Assembly: GCF_900104485.1 (NCBI RefSeq)
Contig: NZ_FMXQ01000002.1
Span: 186,001-250,000 of the forward strand
Direction: 5' to 3'
Length of the DNA stretch: 64,000 bases
From: Bauldia litoralis
GTDB lineage: Bacteria > Pseudomonadota > Alphaproteobacteria > Rhizobiales > Kaistiaceae
Shown piece by piece: positions 53,707 to 64,000 of the stretch. Each line of letters opens with the position of its first letter. Within the stretch, counting starts at the first letter, position 1. Both the position numbers and the translations under genes were made by a program. The notes below the pieces were generated by a model. That model had not been told where the DNA came from and ran no database searches. It saw nothing but the letters and a program-made list of their open reading frames with translations.

Positions 53707-54747
53707 ATGGCGAAAGTCGTTCAGGTCGGGCTCGGCCGGTGGGGATTCGACTGGACGAAGGAGATCCTGCCGACGGTGCCGCAGGCCGAGATGGTCGGCT
53801 ATGTCGACACCTCGGCCGAGGCGCTGGCCCGCGTCCAGGGCGAACTCGGCATTCCGGTCGACAAGTGCTTCACCAGCCTCGACGCGGCCCTGGCGGCGGT
53901 CGACTGCGACCTCGTGCTGGGAACGCTGCGCACCGAAGCGCACTTTCCCGTGGCGAAACAGGTACTTGAGGCCGGGATCAATGTCATGGTCGAGAAGCCC
54001 TTCGCCTCGACGATCAGCGAGGCCAAGGCGCTGATCGCGATCGCCCGGGCGCAAGGCAAGCTGCTCGCGGTCAGCCAGAATTACCGCTTCTTTCCCGCGC
54101 CGATCCTCGCCGCACGGCTTCTGGCCGAACAGGCGCTCGGCCCGAGCGATATCGTCCGGCTGGAATTCCGGCAGCACGGGCCGACCGTCGGCCACAACTA
54201 CATGGAAATGCCCGATCCGCTGCTCGCCGACATGTCGATCCACCATTTCGACCTGATGCGCATGGTGCTCAATTCCGAGCCGGCGCGGCTGAGTTGCCGG
54301 ACCTGGAACCCGGTCGAGAGCCCGTTCCACTCGGATCCGGCCGGCGTGGCGCTGATCGAGTTCGAGAATGGCACCATGGTCAACTACCAGGCGTCCTGGA
54401 TGAGTGGCGGCCCGCGGACGGCCTGGGCCGGCGCGTGGACGATGGATTGCGCCGAGGGCGACATCTGGTGGACCTCGCGCGATCATTTCGGCCCGGAAAA
54501 GGCAGAAGATCGCCTGATCGTCAGGCGTCGCGGCGCGGAACCGGTGGTGCCGGACCTGCCGGCGGTGCCCTTCATCGACCGCGCCGGGTCGCTTGCCGCG
54601 GCCGTCGAGGCAGTCGATACCGGCAAGCTGCCGCCGCGCTTTCCGTCGGGCGAGGACAATCTCAAAAGCCTCGCACTGGTCGCCGCGGCCATTCTTTCCG
54701 CCAAGCGCGACGGCGCCTGGGTGGAAATTGACGAGGTACTGGAGTAA
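53707..54747 (+). CDS. Gfo/Idh/MocA-family oxidoreductase
   Basis: A 346-residue NAD(P)-dependent dehydrogenase: N-terminal Rossmann fold with a variant dinucleotide loop (VQVGLGRWGFDW), the VEKPFAST motif containing the catalytic Lys, and a C-terminal alpha/beta domain with MSIHHFDLMRMVL. Substrates in the family are sugars, inositols and similar polyols; none can be named. Located between lpdA and the bactofilin-like gene, outside the conserved lpdA-lipA arrangement. Confidence 0.9.
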   Translation: MAKVVQVGLGRWGFDWTKEILPTVPQAEMVGYVDTSAEALARVQGELGIPVDKCFTSLDAALAAVDCDLVLGTLRTEAHFPVAKQVLEAGINVMVEKPFASTISEAKALIAIARAQGKLLAVSQNYRFFPAPILAARLLAEQALGPSDIVRLEFRQHGPTVGHNYMEMPDPLLADMSIHHFDLMRMVLNSEPARLSCRTWNPVESPFHSDPAGVALIEFENGTMVNYQASWMSGGPRTAWAGAWTMDCAEGDIWWTSRDHFGPEKAEDRLIVRRRGAEPVVPDLPAVPFIDRAGSLAAAVEAVDTGKLPPRFPSGEDNLKSLALVAAAILSAKRDGAWVEIDEVLE

Positions 54748-54817
54748 GCCCGAAGGGCTGGCAGACGCCTGACGGCCATTCGCGGCCAACAGTGCAGGCG
54801 CATCCGAGGAGTCTACC

Positions 54818-56062
54818 ATGAGCGTCGCGACGGGTTTGCGGTTTCGGTCGAGGCTTGCGGTTGGCGGCGTGCTCGCCGCGGCCGTGATCGGTCTCGGGCT
54901 GCTGGCCTCCGGGCCATCCGCCACGGACGCCCTGGCGGCATCCGGCAAGACAAGCAAGACCGGTGCTGCGGTCCAGATCACCGGCAATGGCGAGAAGGTC
55001 GACGCCTCCGGGGCCAGCGTCGTCATCCGCGGCACCGCGAGCAAGATCAGCGCCGGCGGCGCGCTCGTCGATATCCAGGCCAAGGTTGACGGCGACGTCG
55101 AGGCCGGCGGCGCCCAGGTGTCGATCGATGGCGATATCGGCGGCGACCTCCATGTTGGTGGCGGTCTTGTCGAGATCAGCGGCTCCGTCGGCGGCGAGGC
55201 CTATGTCGGTGGCGCGGTCGTCCGCTTCAACGCGACGGCCGCCAAGGACGTCAAGGCCGGCGCCGCAACGCTGGAGATCGGCTCCGACGCCAAGATCGCC
55301 GGCGCTCTGTACGGTGGGGGCGCCAGCGTTACCCTCGACGGGGCGGTCGACGGGGTCGTCGACGTGTGGGGCGCGGCCGTCATCATCAACGGCAAGGCCG
55401 GCGGCGACGTCACCGTCAGCGCCGACCAGGTCATCGTCGCGTCGACCGCGACGATTGCCGGCGACCTGATCGTCCGCTCGAAGAACGATCCCGTCATCGA
55501 GGACGGCGCGTCGATCACCGGGCAGGTGCGGATCGAGGAGCCGCGGCCGTGGTTCGTCGTGCCGGACTGGCTGCTCGCCGTCGGTGCTGCGCTGATCGCC
55601 ATTGCCGGTGCGATCCTTGCCGGCGCGATCCTGCTGCTGATCGGCCGCGGGGCATTCGAGGAGGGCCTCGGCAAGGCCGCTTTCCGGCCGGTTTCCAGCG
55701 GGCTGATCGGGCTGGCGCTGCTGATCATCCTGCCGATCATCGCGGTCATCCTGATGACGACCGTCATCGGCCTTTCCTTCGGCGTCGCGCTGCTGATGGT
55801 CCTGCCATTCCTGCTGGTCGCCGGCCACGCGGTAGCCGCCGGCTGCATCGGCATGTGGATCCTTGACCGCTCGGGCGGCCCACGGAGCGCCGGGCGGCTG
55901 ATCGTCTTCATCATCCTCGGGGCGGTGATTCTCGGCGTGATCTGGCTGATCCCGGTCGCCGGGCCGATCGTCGCCTTCCTGGCGATGCTGATCGGCACCG
56001 GCGCCTACCTGCGCACGCTCCTCCACCGGATGCGGCATGGTGCGGGGTTGCCGCCGGTCTGA
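54818..56062 (+). CDS. Bactofilin-like beta-helix protein with four-helix membrane domain
   Basis: A 414-residue envelope protein. Residues 11-31 form a signal or anchor helix; about 48-240 are short Gly/Val/Asp-rich repeats (GGALVDIQAKVDGDVEAGG, IDGDIGGDLHVGGGLVEISGSV) that form a right-handed beta-helix as in bactofilins and polymer-forming cytoskeletal proteins; about 250-393 contains four membrane helices. The repeat part would lie in the periplasm if the N-terminal helix is a signal. Such fusions are predicted in many bacteria but poorly studied. Starts 70 bases after the oxidoreductase gene. Confidence 0.8.
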   Translation: MSVATGLRFRSRLAVGGVLAAAVIGLGLLASGPSATDALAASGKTSKTGAAVQITGNGEKVDASGASVVIRGTASKISAGGALVDIQAKVDGDVEAGGAQVSIDGDIGGDLHVGGGLVEISGSVGGEAYVGGAVVRFNATAAKDVKAGAATLEIGSDAKIAGALYGGGASVTLDGAVDGVVDVWGAAVIINGKAGGDVTVSADQVIVASTATIAGDLIVRSKNDPVIEDGASITGQVRIEEPRPWFVVPDWLLAVGAALIAIAGAILAGAILLLIGRGAFEEGLGKAAFRPVSSGLIGLALLIILPIIAVILMTTVIGLSFGVALLMVLPFLLVAGHAVAAGCIGMWILDRSGGPRSAGRLIVFIILGAVILGVIWLIPVAGPIVAFLAMLIGTGAYLRTLLHRMRHGAGLPPV

Positions 56063-56153
56063 AGGCACACCTTGGGCTGAGGCAGATCAGCGGCTAAACT
56101 GACGGGATGCCGCCCTGCGAGTCGGTTTCCGGGCGGCGAGAGGGGAACGGATC

Positions 56154-56411
56154 ATGAGCGAGCAAACCAAATCGATCATCGCCTGGGTCGTCATAGGCCT
56201 GATCGCCGGCCTCGTTGCCAGCCTGATCGTCGGCGGCGCCGGAGGGATCATCGGATGGCTGATCGCCGGCCTGATCGGCTCGGTCGTCGGCGGCTTCCTG
56301 GCCCGCCAGCTCAATATCAAGCTAAACACCGGCAACGCCTTTCTCGATCAGGTCGTCATCGCCATCGTCGGCGCGATCATCGTCCTGATCATCGCCCGCA
56401 TCATCACCTGA
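56154..56411 (+). CDS. GlsB/YeaQ/YmgE family small membrane protein
   Basis: An 85-residue protein with three hydrophobic segments and the family pattern IAWVVIGLIAGLVASLIVGG...GGIIGWLIAGLIGSVVGGFLARQL. Called transglycosylase-associated proteins; commonly induced by envelope or general stress. Here it follows the bactofilin-like membrane protein and precedes another tiny membrane protein. Confidence 0.9.
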   Translation: MSEQTKSIIAWVVIGLIAGLVASLIVGGAGGIIGWLIAGLIGSVVGGFLARQLNIKLNTGNAFLDQVVIAIVGAIIVLIIARIIT

Positions 56412-56535
56412 CGGGATCGCCCGTCAGGACACACATCTGGCGACCGTTTGTGCGCCGTCCATTCCGGTGGCACGTCGACGGTTTCCAGATCATCTACCCG
56501 TGATTTTCGCGCCAGGATAACAAGAGGAGACGGCC

Positions 56536-56778
56536 ATGACGCCGGCAAAGAAGGCTTTTCGTTGGGTTTTCGGGATTTGCCTGGGGCTTGGCGTGCTGCT
56601 CGGCCTGGTCAAGCTGGTCGCCCCGGATGCCGCCAGCGTTACCTGGAACGGCGCCGAGATGACCGGTCTCGGGGCAATCGCCGTGGCGGGCGGCATCGGT
56701 GCGTTTTTCGGCCTGATCTTCGGGCTGATCATTGCCGGGATCGTCAAGCTCGCCACCCGCGGTTCGGCCAAGGCCTGA
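56536..56778 (+). CDS. Small two-helix membrane protein, unknown function
   Basis: An 80-residue protein with a helix at about 9-27, a short loop (PDAASVTWNGAEMTGLG) and a Gly-rich second helix (about 44-72: GAIAVAGGIGAFFGLIFGLIIAGIV), ending in a basic tail. AGGAGA precedes the ATG. No family recognised; the Gly-rich helix suggests close packing with partners, perhaps the neighbouring GlsB-like protein. Confidence 0.7.
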   Translation: MTPAKKAFRWVFGICLGLGVLLGLVKLVAPDAASVTWNGAEMTGLGAIAVAGGIGAFFGLIFGLIIAGIVKLATRGSAKA

Positions 56779-56897
56779 CCGGCGGGCGGCTGCCTTGCAC
56801 GTCGGGCATTGGTCCTCGCCGCATCATTCAACTATATGATGGGCAACGACAAGATCGGGCAGGCAATCGGCCCGGCGTGGAGGCACAGGGATAATTC

Positions 56898-57857
56898 ATG
56901 GTCGTCGTACTCGACACGGTAGGCAGTGCGCCGCAGCGCCCCCGGCATCCGGAAAAGGCGCACCGGCCGGATTCGGCTATCGCCCGCAAGCCGGACTGGA
57001 TCCGGGTCAAGGCGCCGAATTCGCCGGTCTTCAAGGAAACCACCGCGATCGTCCGCGAGCACGGCCTCGTGACCGTGTGCGAGGAGGCCGGCTGCCCGAA
57101 TATCGGCGAATGCTGGTCGAAGAAGCACGCGACCTTCATGATCATGGGCGATACCTGCACCCGCGCCTGCGCCTTCTGCAACGTCCGCACCGGCCAGCCG
57201 GGCCCGCTCGACCCCGACGAACCCGAGAAGGTCGCCGATGCGACCGCCAAGCTCGGCCTGCAGCATGTCGTCATCACCTCGGTCGACCGTGACGACCTCG
57301 CCGACGGCGGCGCCGAGCATTTCGCCCGGACCATCGCCGCCATCCGCCGCGCCTGCCCGACGACCATCGAGGTGCTGACCCCCGACTTCCTGCGCAAGGA
57401 CGGCGCGATCGAGACCGTGGTCGCCGCCAAGCCGGACGTCTTCAACCACAACCTCGAGACGGTTCCCTCCAAGTATCTCAAGGTCCGGCCGGGCGCGCGC
57501 TACTTCGCCTCGCTGCGGCTGCTCCAGAAGGTCAAGGAGCAGGACCCGACGATGTTCACCAAGTCCGGCATCATGGTCGGGCTCGGCGAGGAGCGGAACG
57601 AGGTGCTCCAGCTGATGGACGACCTGCGCTCGGCCGATGTCGATTTCCTGACCATCGGCCAGTATCTGCAGCCGACCCGCAAGCATCATCCGGTGATGGG
57701 CTTCGTCAGCCCGGAGGAATTCCGCGCCTACGAGACCATCGCCTATGCCAAGGGCTTCCTGATGGTCTCGGCGACCCCGCTGACCCGCTCGTCGCACCAT
57801 GCCGGCGAGGATTTCGCCAAGCTGCGCGCGGCGCGGGCGGCGAAGCAGGGCAACTGA
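56898..57857 (+). CDS. lipA: Lipoyl synthase LipA
   Basis: Radical SAM enzyme that inserts two sulphur atoms into octanoyl-lysine of lipoyl domains. The 319-residue protein has the auxiliary-cluster cysteines [13 protein letters not shown], the radical SAM motif CTRACAFC and the C-terminal [10 protein letters not shown]. Directly relevant to the neighbouring pdhB, pdhC. AGGGA lies six bases before the ATG. Confidence 0.98.
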   Translation: MVVVLDTVGSAPQRPRHPEKAHRPDSAIARKPDWIRVKAPNSPVFKETTAIVREHGLVTVCEEAGCPNIGECWSKKHATFMIMGDTCTRACAFCNVRTGQPGPLDPDEPEKVADATAKLGLQHVVITSVDRDDLADGGAEHFARTIAAIRRACPTTIEVLTPDFLRKDGAIETVVAAKPDVFNHNLETVPSKYLKVRPGARYFASLRLLQKVKEQDPTMFTKSGIMVGLGEERNEVLQLMDDLRSADVDFLTIGQYLQPTRKHHPVMGFVSPEEFRAYETIAYAKGFLMVSATPLTRSSHHAGEDFAKLRAARAAKQGN

Positions 57858-57872
57858 GGCCAGCCGGCGGCG

Positions 57873-58328
57873 ATGCCGCAATTCACCACGACGCGGCGGA
57901 TCCCGCATAGCGCCACCGACATGTTCGACCTGGTGGCGAATGTCGAAGCCTATCCGCAATTCCTGCCGCTCTGCGAAAGCCTGGTCGTGCGTTCGCGCCG
58001 GCAGGACGGATCGCGCGAAACTCTCGTCGCGACGATGACCATCGCCTACAAGCTGATCCGCGAATCCTTCACCACCAAGGTGGTGCTCGACCGGGAGGCG
58101 ATGACGATCCGCGCCGAGTATCTCGACGGGCCGTTCAGCCACCTGGAGAATGTCTGGCGCTTCGAGCCGCACGGGCGCGGCGACTGCATCGTCTATTTCG
58201 ACATCGACTACGCGTTCCGCTCAAGAATGCTCGGCGTGGTGATGGGTGCGGTGTTCGACCGGGCGTTTCGCAAGTTCACCGAGGCGTTCGAGGAACGCGC
58301 CGACGAAGTCTACGGCGCACCGGCCTGA
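57873..58328 (+). CDS. Coq10/RatA-type START-domain protein
   Basis: A 151-residue single-domain protein: FTTTRRIPHSATDMFDLVANVEAYPQFLPLCESLVV, then YFDIDYAFRSRMLGVVMGAVFDRAFRKFTEAFEERA. It matches the ubiquinone-binding Coq10 family, which in Alphaproteobacteria follows lipA and is needed for efficient respiration; the same fold is also called RatA. Starts 15 bases after lipA. Confidence 0.92.
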   Translation: MPQFTTTRRIPHSATDMFDLVANVEAYPQFLPLCESLVVRSRRQDGSRETLVATMTIAYKLIRESFTTKVVLDREAMTIRAEYLDGPFSHLENVWRFEPHGRGDCIVYFDIDYAFRSRMLGVVMGAVFDRAFRKFTEAFEERADEVYGAPA

Positions 58329-58337
58329 CGCCATGGT

Positions 58338-58829
58338 TCAGATCAGGTCGCGCAGCATCCTGAGCGCCTGGTCGACCGAAGCGAGGCGGACGCCGGAGCG
58401 GTCGAGCCCCGCGTAGACGTGGGTAAAGTGGCCCGCGGGCATGCCGCGGCGACCCGACGCGAAATGGACCAGCCCCACTGGCTTGTCGGCGCTGCCGCCG
58501 CCGGGACCGGCGATGCCGGTGATCGAGACGGCAAGGTCGGCGCGGGAGTGATCGAGGGCGCCCGTCACCATAGCGCGGGCGACCTCCTCGCTGACGGCAC
58601 CGAGTCGGTCGATCAGATCGGCCGGCACACCCAGCACCTCATTCTTGGCCGCGTTCGAATAGGTGACGAAGCCGCGATCGACCACCACCGAGGAGCCGGC
58701 GATTTCGGTCAGCGTGCCGGCGACCAGTCCACCGGTGCAGGATTCCGCCGTGGCGACCATGAGGTTCGCCGCCGAGCAGCGTTCGACGATTTCACGGGCG
58801 AGTGGGAGGAGAGGCGTGAGGTCGGTCAT
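58338..58829 (-). CDS. pncC: CinA-family nicotinamide-nucleotide amidohydrolase
   Basis: A 163-residue protein consisting only of the C-terminal CinA domain: MVATAESCTGGLVAGTLTEIAGSS, SNAAKNEVLGVP, AVSITGIAGPGGGSADKPVGLV. Stand-alone forms deamidate nicotinamide mononucleotide (PncC). The start overlaps the ispDF stop by four bases (ATGA), as in many Rhizobiales. Converges on coq10. Confidence 0.93.
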   Translation of the reverse strand: MTDLTPLLPLAREIVERCSAANLMVATAESCTGGLVAGTLTEIAGSSVVVDRGFVTYSNAAKNEVLGVPADLIDRLGAVSEEVARAMVTGALDHSRADLAVSITGIAGPGGGSADKPVGLVHFASGRRGMPAGHFTHVYAGLDRSGVRLASVDQALRMLRDLI

Positions 58830-60025
58830 GGCGCGGCCCTGAAAGGAAGGCGGATGGTGGCGGTCGCCGTGGCGGTGATCCCCTCGCCACGGCCGATGAA
58901 GCCGAGCCGTTCGCTGGTCGTCGCCTTGATCGCGACCCGATCGGTGGAGAGCCCGCAGATCGCGGCGATCCGGGTCCGCATCGCCTCGCGATGGGTCGAT
59001 ATGCGCGGCGCCTCGGTGATGATGGTGACGTCGAGATTGGCGATCGCACCACCGCGCGCGACGACCCGCTCGACCGCGAAGCGCAGGAAGATGTCGGAGG
59101 ACGCATGCCGCCATTGCGGGTCCGACGGCGGGAAGTGGTCGCCGATATCGCCGTCGGCAAGCGCGCCGAGGATGGCGTCGGTCAGGGCATGAAGCGCGAC
59201 ATCGCCATCCGAATGGGCAACGATGCCGTGGCTGTGAGGGATAACGATGCCGCCGATGGCGACGGTGTCGCCGGGTCCGAAGGCGTGAACGTCGTAACCG
59301 GTGCCGACCCGCACGTCGCCGAGCGCCAGCGCCGCCTCGGCCTGGAGGCGGTGGTCGGCGGCGGCGATCTCGTCAGCCGTTGTCAGCTTGATGTTGCCGG
59401 TCTCGCCCTCGGCGACCCGGACCGGAATGCCCGCCCATTCGGCAACGGCCGCGTCGTCGGTGAAGGAGAGGCCGGAATCGGCGGCGAGGTTGTGCGCCTT
59501 GAGGATGGCGTCGAAGCGGAAGCCCTGGGGCGTCTCGGCGGCGCGCAGGCGTTCGCGCGGCACGGTACCGGTGACCAGTCCGCTATCGTCGACCGACTTG
59601 AGCGTCGCGGTAACGGGGGAGGCGGGCAAGACCGCATCGGCGTGGTCGAGGCCGGCGATCACCCTGTCGATCAGCGCGTTCGACGCGAAGGGGCGCACGG
59701 CGTCGTGGATCAGGATCCGCTCCGGCGGATCGTCGGCGAGCCGGAGCAGGCCGCGTCGAACCGAGTCCTGACGGTTGTCGCCGCCGATGACCCAGGGCAG
59801 AAGCCTGTCGTCGGACGGCGCCACGGCATCGAACATCTCTGCGTCTCCAGCGCCGATGACGACGAGCACGGTCATGCGGCTCGGATGGGAGAGGAACCGA
59901 TCGAGCGTAAGTCGTATGACAGGAATGCCACCGATCTGTCTGTATTGCTTGGGATAATCGCCGCCACCCGCCCGGACGCCGCGTCCCCCGGCGACGATCA
60001 GTACGGTTGTGTCGCCTGTTGTCAC
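58826..60025 (-). CDS. ispDF: Bifunctional IspD/IspF enzyme of the MEP isoprenoid pathway
   Basis: A 399-residue fusion. Residues 1-230 are 2-C-methyl-D-erythritol 4-phosphate cytidylyltransferase (IVAGGRGVRAGG, PKQYRQIGG, LIHDAVRPF). Residues about 236-399 are 2-C-methyl-D-erythritol 2,4-cyclodiphosphate synthase (RVGTGYDVHAF, HSHGIVAHSDGDVALHALTDAILGA, IKATTSERLGFIGRGEG). IspDF fusions are typical of Alphaproteobacteria. The gene diverges from dusB. Confidence 0.97.
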   Translation of the reverse strand: MTTGDTTVLIVAGGRGVRAGGGDYPKQYRQIGGIPVIRLTLDRFLSHPSRMTVLVVIGAGDAEMFDAVAPSDDRLLPWVIGGDNRQDSVRRGLLRLADDPPERILIHDAVRPFASNALIDRVIAGLDHADAVLPASPVTATLKSVDDSGLVTGTVPRERLRAAETPQGFRFDAILKAHNLAADSGLSFTDDAAVAEWAGIPVRVAEGETGNIKLTTADEIAAADHRLQAEAALALGDVRVGTGYDVHAFGPGDTVAIGGIVIPHSHGIVAHSDGDVALHALTDAILGALADGDIGDHFPPSDPQWRHASSDIFLRFAVERVVARGGAIANLDVTIITEAPRISTHREAMRTRIAAICGLSTDRVAIKATTSERLGFIGRGEGITATATATIRLPFRAAP

Positions 60026-60098
60026 GCCCTATTCCCGTGAGTCTGGTTATTGGGCGGGCAGATCATAACAGCCATGTTGCGGCGCAAAGCGATTCTCC

Positions 60099-60126
60099 TT
60101 GCGGCCTGAGGTGAGTTGATTACAAT
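60099..60126 (+). promoter_or_regulatory. Candidate dusB-ntrBC promoter
   Basis: TTGCGG (60099-60104) and TACAAT (60121-60126, five of six consensus bases) are spaced 16 bases apart. Transcription would begin near 60133, downstream of the ATG at 60129, which favours the ATG at 60156 as dusB start. Consensus-based only. Confidence 0.45.
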
Positions 60127-60155
60127 ATATGCAAACATCGGTGTGCCTAACGAAT

Positions 60156-61178
60156 ATGCAGTTGCGTCATTCCATCAAGTCTCTGGCCGAGCCCCTGGCG
60201 ATTGGACCAGTCGTCGTGCCGAACCGGGTGTTCCTGGCGCCGATGTCGGGGATATCCGATCGGCCGTTCCGCCAGCTTGCCCTCGGTTTCGGCGCGGGAC
60301 TCGTCGTGTCGGAAATGACGGTGGGCGAAAAACTGGCGCAGGGCAATGCCGAGGCATGTCTGCGGGCGGAAAGGGCCGGGCAGGGGCCGCATGTGATCCA
60401 GCTTGCCGGCCGCGAGGCCCACTGGATGGCCGAAGGCGCTCGCGCGGCCGAGGACGCCGGCGCCGACATCGTCGACATCAACATGGGCTGCCCGGCCAAG
60501 AAGGTGACGGGCGGCTATTCGGGCTCGGCGCTGATGCGCGACCTCGATCACGCCCTCGGCCTGATCGAGGCGACGGTCGGTGCCACCACGCGGCCGGTGA
60601 CGCTGAAGATGCGGCTTGGCTGGGACGACTCGTCGATCAACGCGCCGGAACTGGCGCGCCGCGCCGAGGCGGCCGGCGTGCGGATGGTCACCGTCCACGG
60701 TCGCACCCGCTGCCAGTTCTATACCGGCAGCGCCGACTGGTCCGGAATCCGCGCTGTGAAGGACGCGGTGTCGATCCCGGTCGTGGCGAATGGCGACCTG
60801 GTGCGACCGGGGGACCTCGGCCGCATGCTCGAACTGTCCGGCGCCGACGCGGTGATGGTCGGCCGCGGCGCTTACGGGCGGCCGTGGTTTCCCGGCTTCG
60901 TCGCGTCCTATGCCGCGACCGGCACGATGCCGGTGGCGCCGGGCGGACGGGCGCTGGCGGACCTGGTGGTCGGTCACTATGAGGCGATGATCGGCCACTA
61001 CGGCGAGCGCAACGGCTCCCGCGCCGCGCGAAAGCACCTCGGCTGGTATCTCGACGGTCTCGACGGAGCGGCGCCGGCTACCATGCGACGGGCGATCCTG
61101 ACCGAGAAGCGACCTGACGCAGTCATCACGATGCTGCGCGCCGTCCTCGACGACGGGCCGGTGAGGAGGGCTGCGTGA
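60156..61178 (+). CDS. dusB: tRNA-dihydrouridine synthase DusB (NifR3)
   Basis: Reduces uridine to dihydrouridine in tRNA. The 340-residue FMN enzyme has [32 protein letters not shown], the catalytic Cys in [29 protein letters not shown] and VVANGDLV, with the C-terminal helical RNA-binding domain. The gene was first named nifR3 in Rhodobacter from its place before ntrBC. Start uncertain: an ATG at 60129 adds nine residues, but the best promoter places that ATG outside the mRNA. Overlaps ntrB by four bases. Confidence 0.93.
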   Translation: MQLRHSIKSLAEPLAIGPVVVPNRVFLAPMSGISDRPFRQLALGFGAGLVVSEMTVGEKLAQGNAEACLRAERAGQGPHVIQLAGREAHWMAEGARAAEDAGADIVDINMGCPAKKVTGGYSGSALMRDLDHALGLIEATVGATTRPVTLKMRLGWDDSSINAPELARRAEAAGVRMVTVHGRTRCQFYTGSADWSGIRAVKDAVSIPVVANGDLVRPGDLGRMLELSGADAVMVGRGAYGRPWFPGFVASYAATGTMPVAPGGRALADLVVGHYEAMIGHYGERNGSRAARKHLGWYLDGLDGAAPATMRRAILTEKRPDAVITMLRAVLDDGPVRRAA

Positions 61179-62305
61179 CAGCTGAAGCGATGACCGAATC
61201 GCGTCCGGCGGGCGACGTCAACGCATGGGCCTTGCTCAATGCGCTGCCTCACCCGGTGGTTCTGGTGGAGGGCGACGACCGTATCGGCGCGGCCAATAAT
61301 GCCGCCGAACTGTTTTTCCAGGCGTCGGTGAGCGTTCTCAAACGCCACCGGCTTGAGGACTTCATCCCCTTCGGCAGTCCGCTGCTCTCGCTGATGGAGC
61401 AGGTCCGCGAACGCGGTTCCGCGGTTGCCGAGTATCGCGTCGATGTCGGCACGCCGCGCAACGGCGCCGAGCGGGTGGTCGACATCTACGCCTCACCAGT
61501 CGGCGACGACCAACGCAGCATCGTCCTCCTCCTTCAGGAACGGACGATGACCGACAAGATCGATCGCCAGTTGACCCATCGCGGCGCGGCGCGTTCGGTG
61601 ACCGGCCTTGCCGCGATGCTCGCCCACGAGATCAAGAACCCGCTTTCCGGCATCCGCGGCGCAGCGCAGCTTCTGGAAACCTCCGTCGAGAATGACGACC
61701 GGGCCCTGACCCGCCTGATCCGCGACGAGGCCGACCGGATCGTCAAGCTGGTCGACCGGATGGAGGTCTTTTCCGACGAGCGGCCGATCGAGCGCGAGCC
61801 GGTCAATATCCACGTCGTCCTCGACCGGGTGCGTGGCGTCGCCCGCTCCGGCTTCGCCCGCAACATCAAGATCGTCGACGAATACGACCCGTCGCTGCCG
61901 CCCGTGTATGCCAACCATGACCAGCTCGTTCAGGTCTTCCTCAACCTGGTCAAGAACGCCGCCGAGGCGATCGGCAACCAGCCGGATGGCGAGATCGTGT
62001 TGTCCACCGCCTTCCGGCCGGGCGTTCGCCTCTCCGTCGCCGGCAACAGCGACAAGGTCAGCCTGCCGCTCGAATTCTGCGTGCGCGACAACGGCGGCGG
62101 GGTCCCGCCCGACATGATCCCGCATCTCTTCGATCCCTTCGTTACCTCGAAGGCGAATGGAACCGGGCTTGGTCTGGCGCTGGTGGCGAAGATCGTCGGC
62201 GATCATGGCGGCGTGATCGAATGCGAATCCCAGGGTCGGAAGACCGTTTTCCGGGTGCTGATGCCGGCCTTTCCCAGCCGGTCGGCGCCAGTGAAGGATC
62301 AATAG
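61175..62305 (+). CDS. ntrB: Nitrogen regulation sensor kinase NtrB
   Basis: Histidine kinase/phosphatase that senses nitrogen status through PII. The 376-residue soluble protein has a PAS domain (about 15-125), the phosphoacceptor His151 in [21 protein letters not shown], the N box [10 protein letters not shown], and G boxes ([23 protein letters not shown]). The GTG at 61175 lies five bases after GGAGGG and overlaps dusB (GTGA); an ATG at 61190 is too far from that ribosome site. Cognate kinase of NtrC. Confidence 0.96.
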   Translation: MTAEAMTESRPAGDVNAWALLNALPHPVVLVEGDDRIGAANNAAELFFQASVSVLKRHRLEDFIPFGSPLLSLMEQVRERGSAVAEYRVDVGTPRNGAERVVDIYASPVGDDQRSIVLLLQERTMTDKIDRQLTHRGAARSVTGLAAMLAHEIKNPLSGIRGAAQLLETSVENDDRALTRLIRDEADRIVKLVDRMEVFSDERPIEREPVNIHVVLDRVRGVARSGFARNIKIVDEYDPSLPPVYANHDQLVQVFLNLVKNAAEAIGNQPDGEIVLSTAFRPGVRLSVAGNSDKVSLPLEFCVRDNGGGVPPDMIPHLFDPFVTSKANGTGLGLALVAKIVGDHGGVIECESQGRKTVFRVLMPAFPSRSAPVKDQ

Positions 62306-62306
62306 A

Positions 62307-63749
<1,443 letters not shown>

Positions 63750-63881
63750 GGGGCGTCGAGCCCGGGTTTTCCCCTGTTGTTTTTCAATCACAATGTTGTT
63801 GCAATTTAACCGCAGGCTGCCGTAGTTCGATCCTCTTGAGCCGGCGGCCTCAGCCCGTCGGCGGTGTGGCCCAAGGGTGCA

Positions 63882-64000
63882 ATGACGGCCGAAACCCCAT
63901 TTCCTCTCAGCACGCCGCTGAACCGCCGGACATTCGAGATGTCTCGTCTCGTCAGGGCCAGCGGCTATGTCGGCGTTGTCTCGGCCTTGATTGTCGCGGC
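63882..64000 (+). CDS. ntrY: Probable NtrY sensor kinase, N-terminal fragment
   Basis: An ATG at 63882, with AAGGG five bases upstream, opens a frame that stays open to the window end (39 residues: a basic segment MSRLVRAS then hydrophobic YVGVVSALIVA). This looks like the start of the first membrane helix of a sensor kinase. The name NtrY is inferred almost entirely from conserved order, ntrY being the usual gene after ntrC in Alphaproteobacteria. Confidence 0.6.
   Translation, partial: MTAETPFPLSTPLNRRTFEMSRLVRASGYVGVVSALIVA

Noticed and set aside
63864-63880. A sigma-54 (-24/-12) promoter before ntrY (TGGCCCAAGGGTGC)
   Set aside because: The GG and GC elements are nine, not ten, bases apart and the site lies too close to the start codon; the AAGGG is better read as the ribosome site.

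Overview
This window reads as a chromosomal segment of a high-GC alphaproteobacterium, most likely of the order Hyphomicrobiales (Rhizobiales). The evidence is conserved gene order: bamA-lpxD-fabZ-lpxA-lpxI-lpxB-gltA, then ppiD-like/trpE-trpG-trpD-trpC-moaC-moeA-lexA facing comEC, then tpiA-secG-pyrG, kdsA-eno-ftsB-pdhA-pdhB-pdhC, lpdA, lipA-coq10, cinA-ispDF, and dusB-ntrB-ntrC-(ntrY). A GTTC-N7-GTTC LexA box, a lipoyl domain on the pyruvate dehydrogenase E1 beta subunit and a fused IspDF all fit that group. The species cannot be named from sequence reading alone.

Layout. 1-4752 (+): the end of bamA, a terminator, then a tightly packed lipid A/fatty acid operon (lpxD, fabZ, lpxA, lpxI, lpxB). 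4725-9465: gltA and gltX on the minus strand, with glnS diverging from gltX. 9537-12427: comEC converging on lexA, whose promoter holds a LexA box. 12666-20770 (-): a long operon of a PpiD/SurA-like foldase, trpE, trpG, trpD, trpC, a GNAT gene, moaC and moeA. 20932-23932 (+): tpiA, secG, a strong terminator, pyrG.

23933-41687 is an accessory block of about 18 kb lying between pyrG and kdsA, which are usually close neighbours. It holds a YfbK-like von Willebrand factor A protein, an Rrf2 regulator with a methyltransferase bracketed by two copies of an intergenic repeat, a sugar porter, a fatty acid desaturase with a tandem repeat in its promoter region, an L,D-transpeptidase, small secreted and membrane proteins, an MFS exporter, an SDR, a YdeI-like protein, an endonuclease/exonuclease/phosphatase-family protein, a glyoxalase-like protein, a type I secreted RTX-like protein in a locally AT-rich patch, and a cyclic-nucleotide-binding/thioredoxin-reductase-like fusion. 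No integrase, transposase, tRNA or attachment site marks its ends, so gradual accretion is more likely than a single mobile element.

41688-58328: the housekeeping block resumes with kdsA, eno, ftsB, the pyruvate dehydrogenase complex (pdhA, pdhB, pdhC, lpdA) and lipA, which makes the cofactor for those lipoyl domains. Three small insertions interrupt it: queF with a DUF1835 gene; a methionine aminopeptidase paralogue with GNAT and two envelope proteins; and an oxidoreductase with a bactofilin-like membrane protein and two tiny membrane proteins. 58338-64000: cinA and ispDF (minus), then dusB-ntrB-ntrC and the start of a probable ntrY, the classical nitrogen-regulation cluster.

No rRNA, tRNA, CRISPR array, insertion sequence, prophage or riboswitch was recognised. 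All assignments come from reading translated sequence and motifs; no database search was run.
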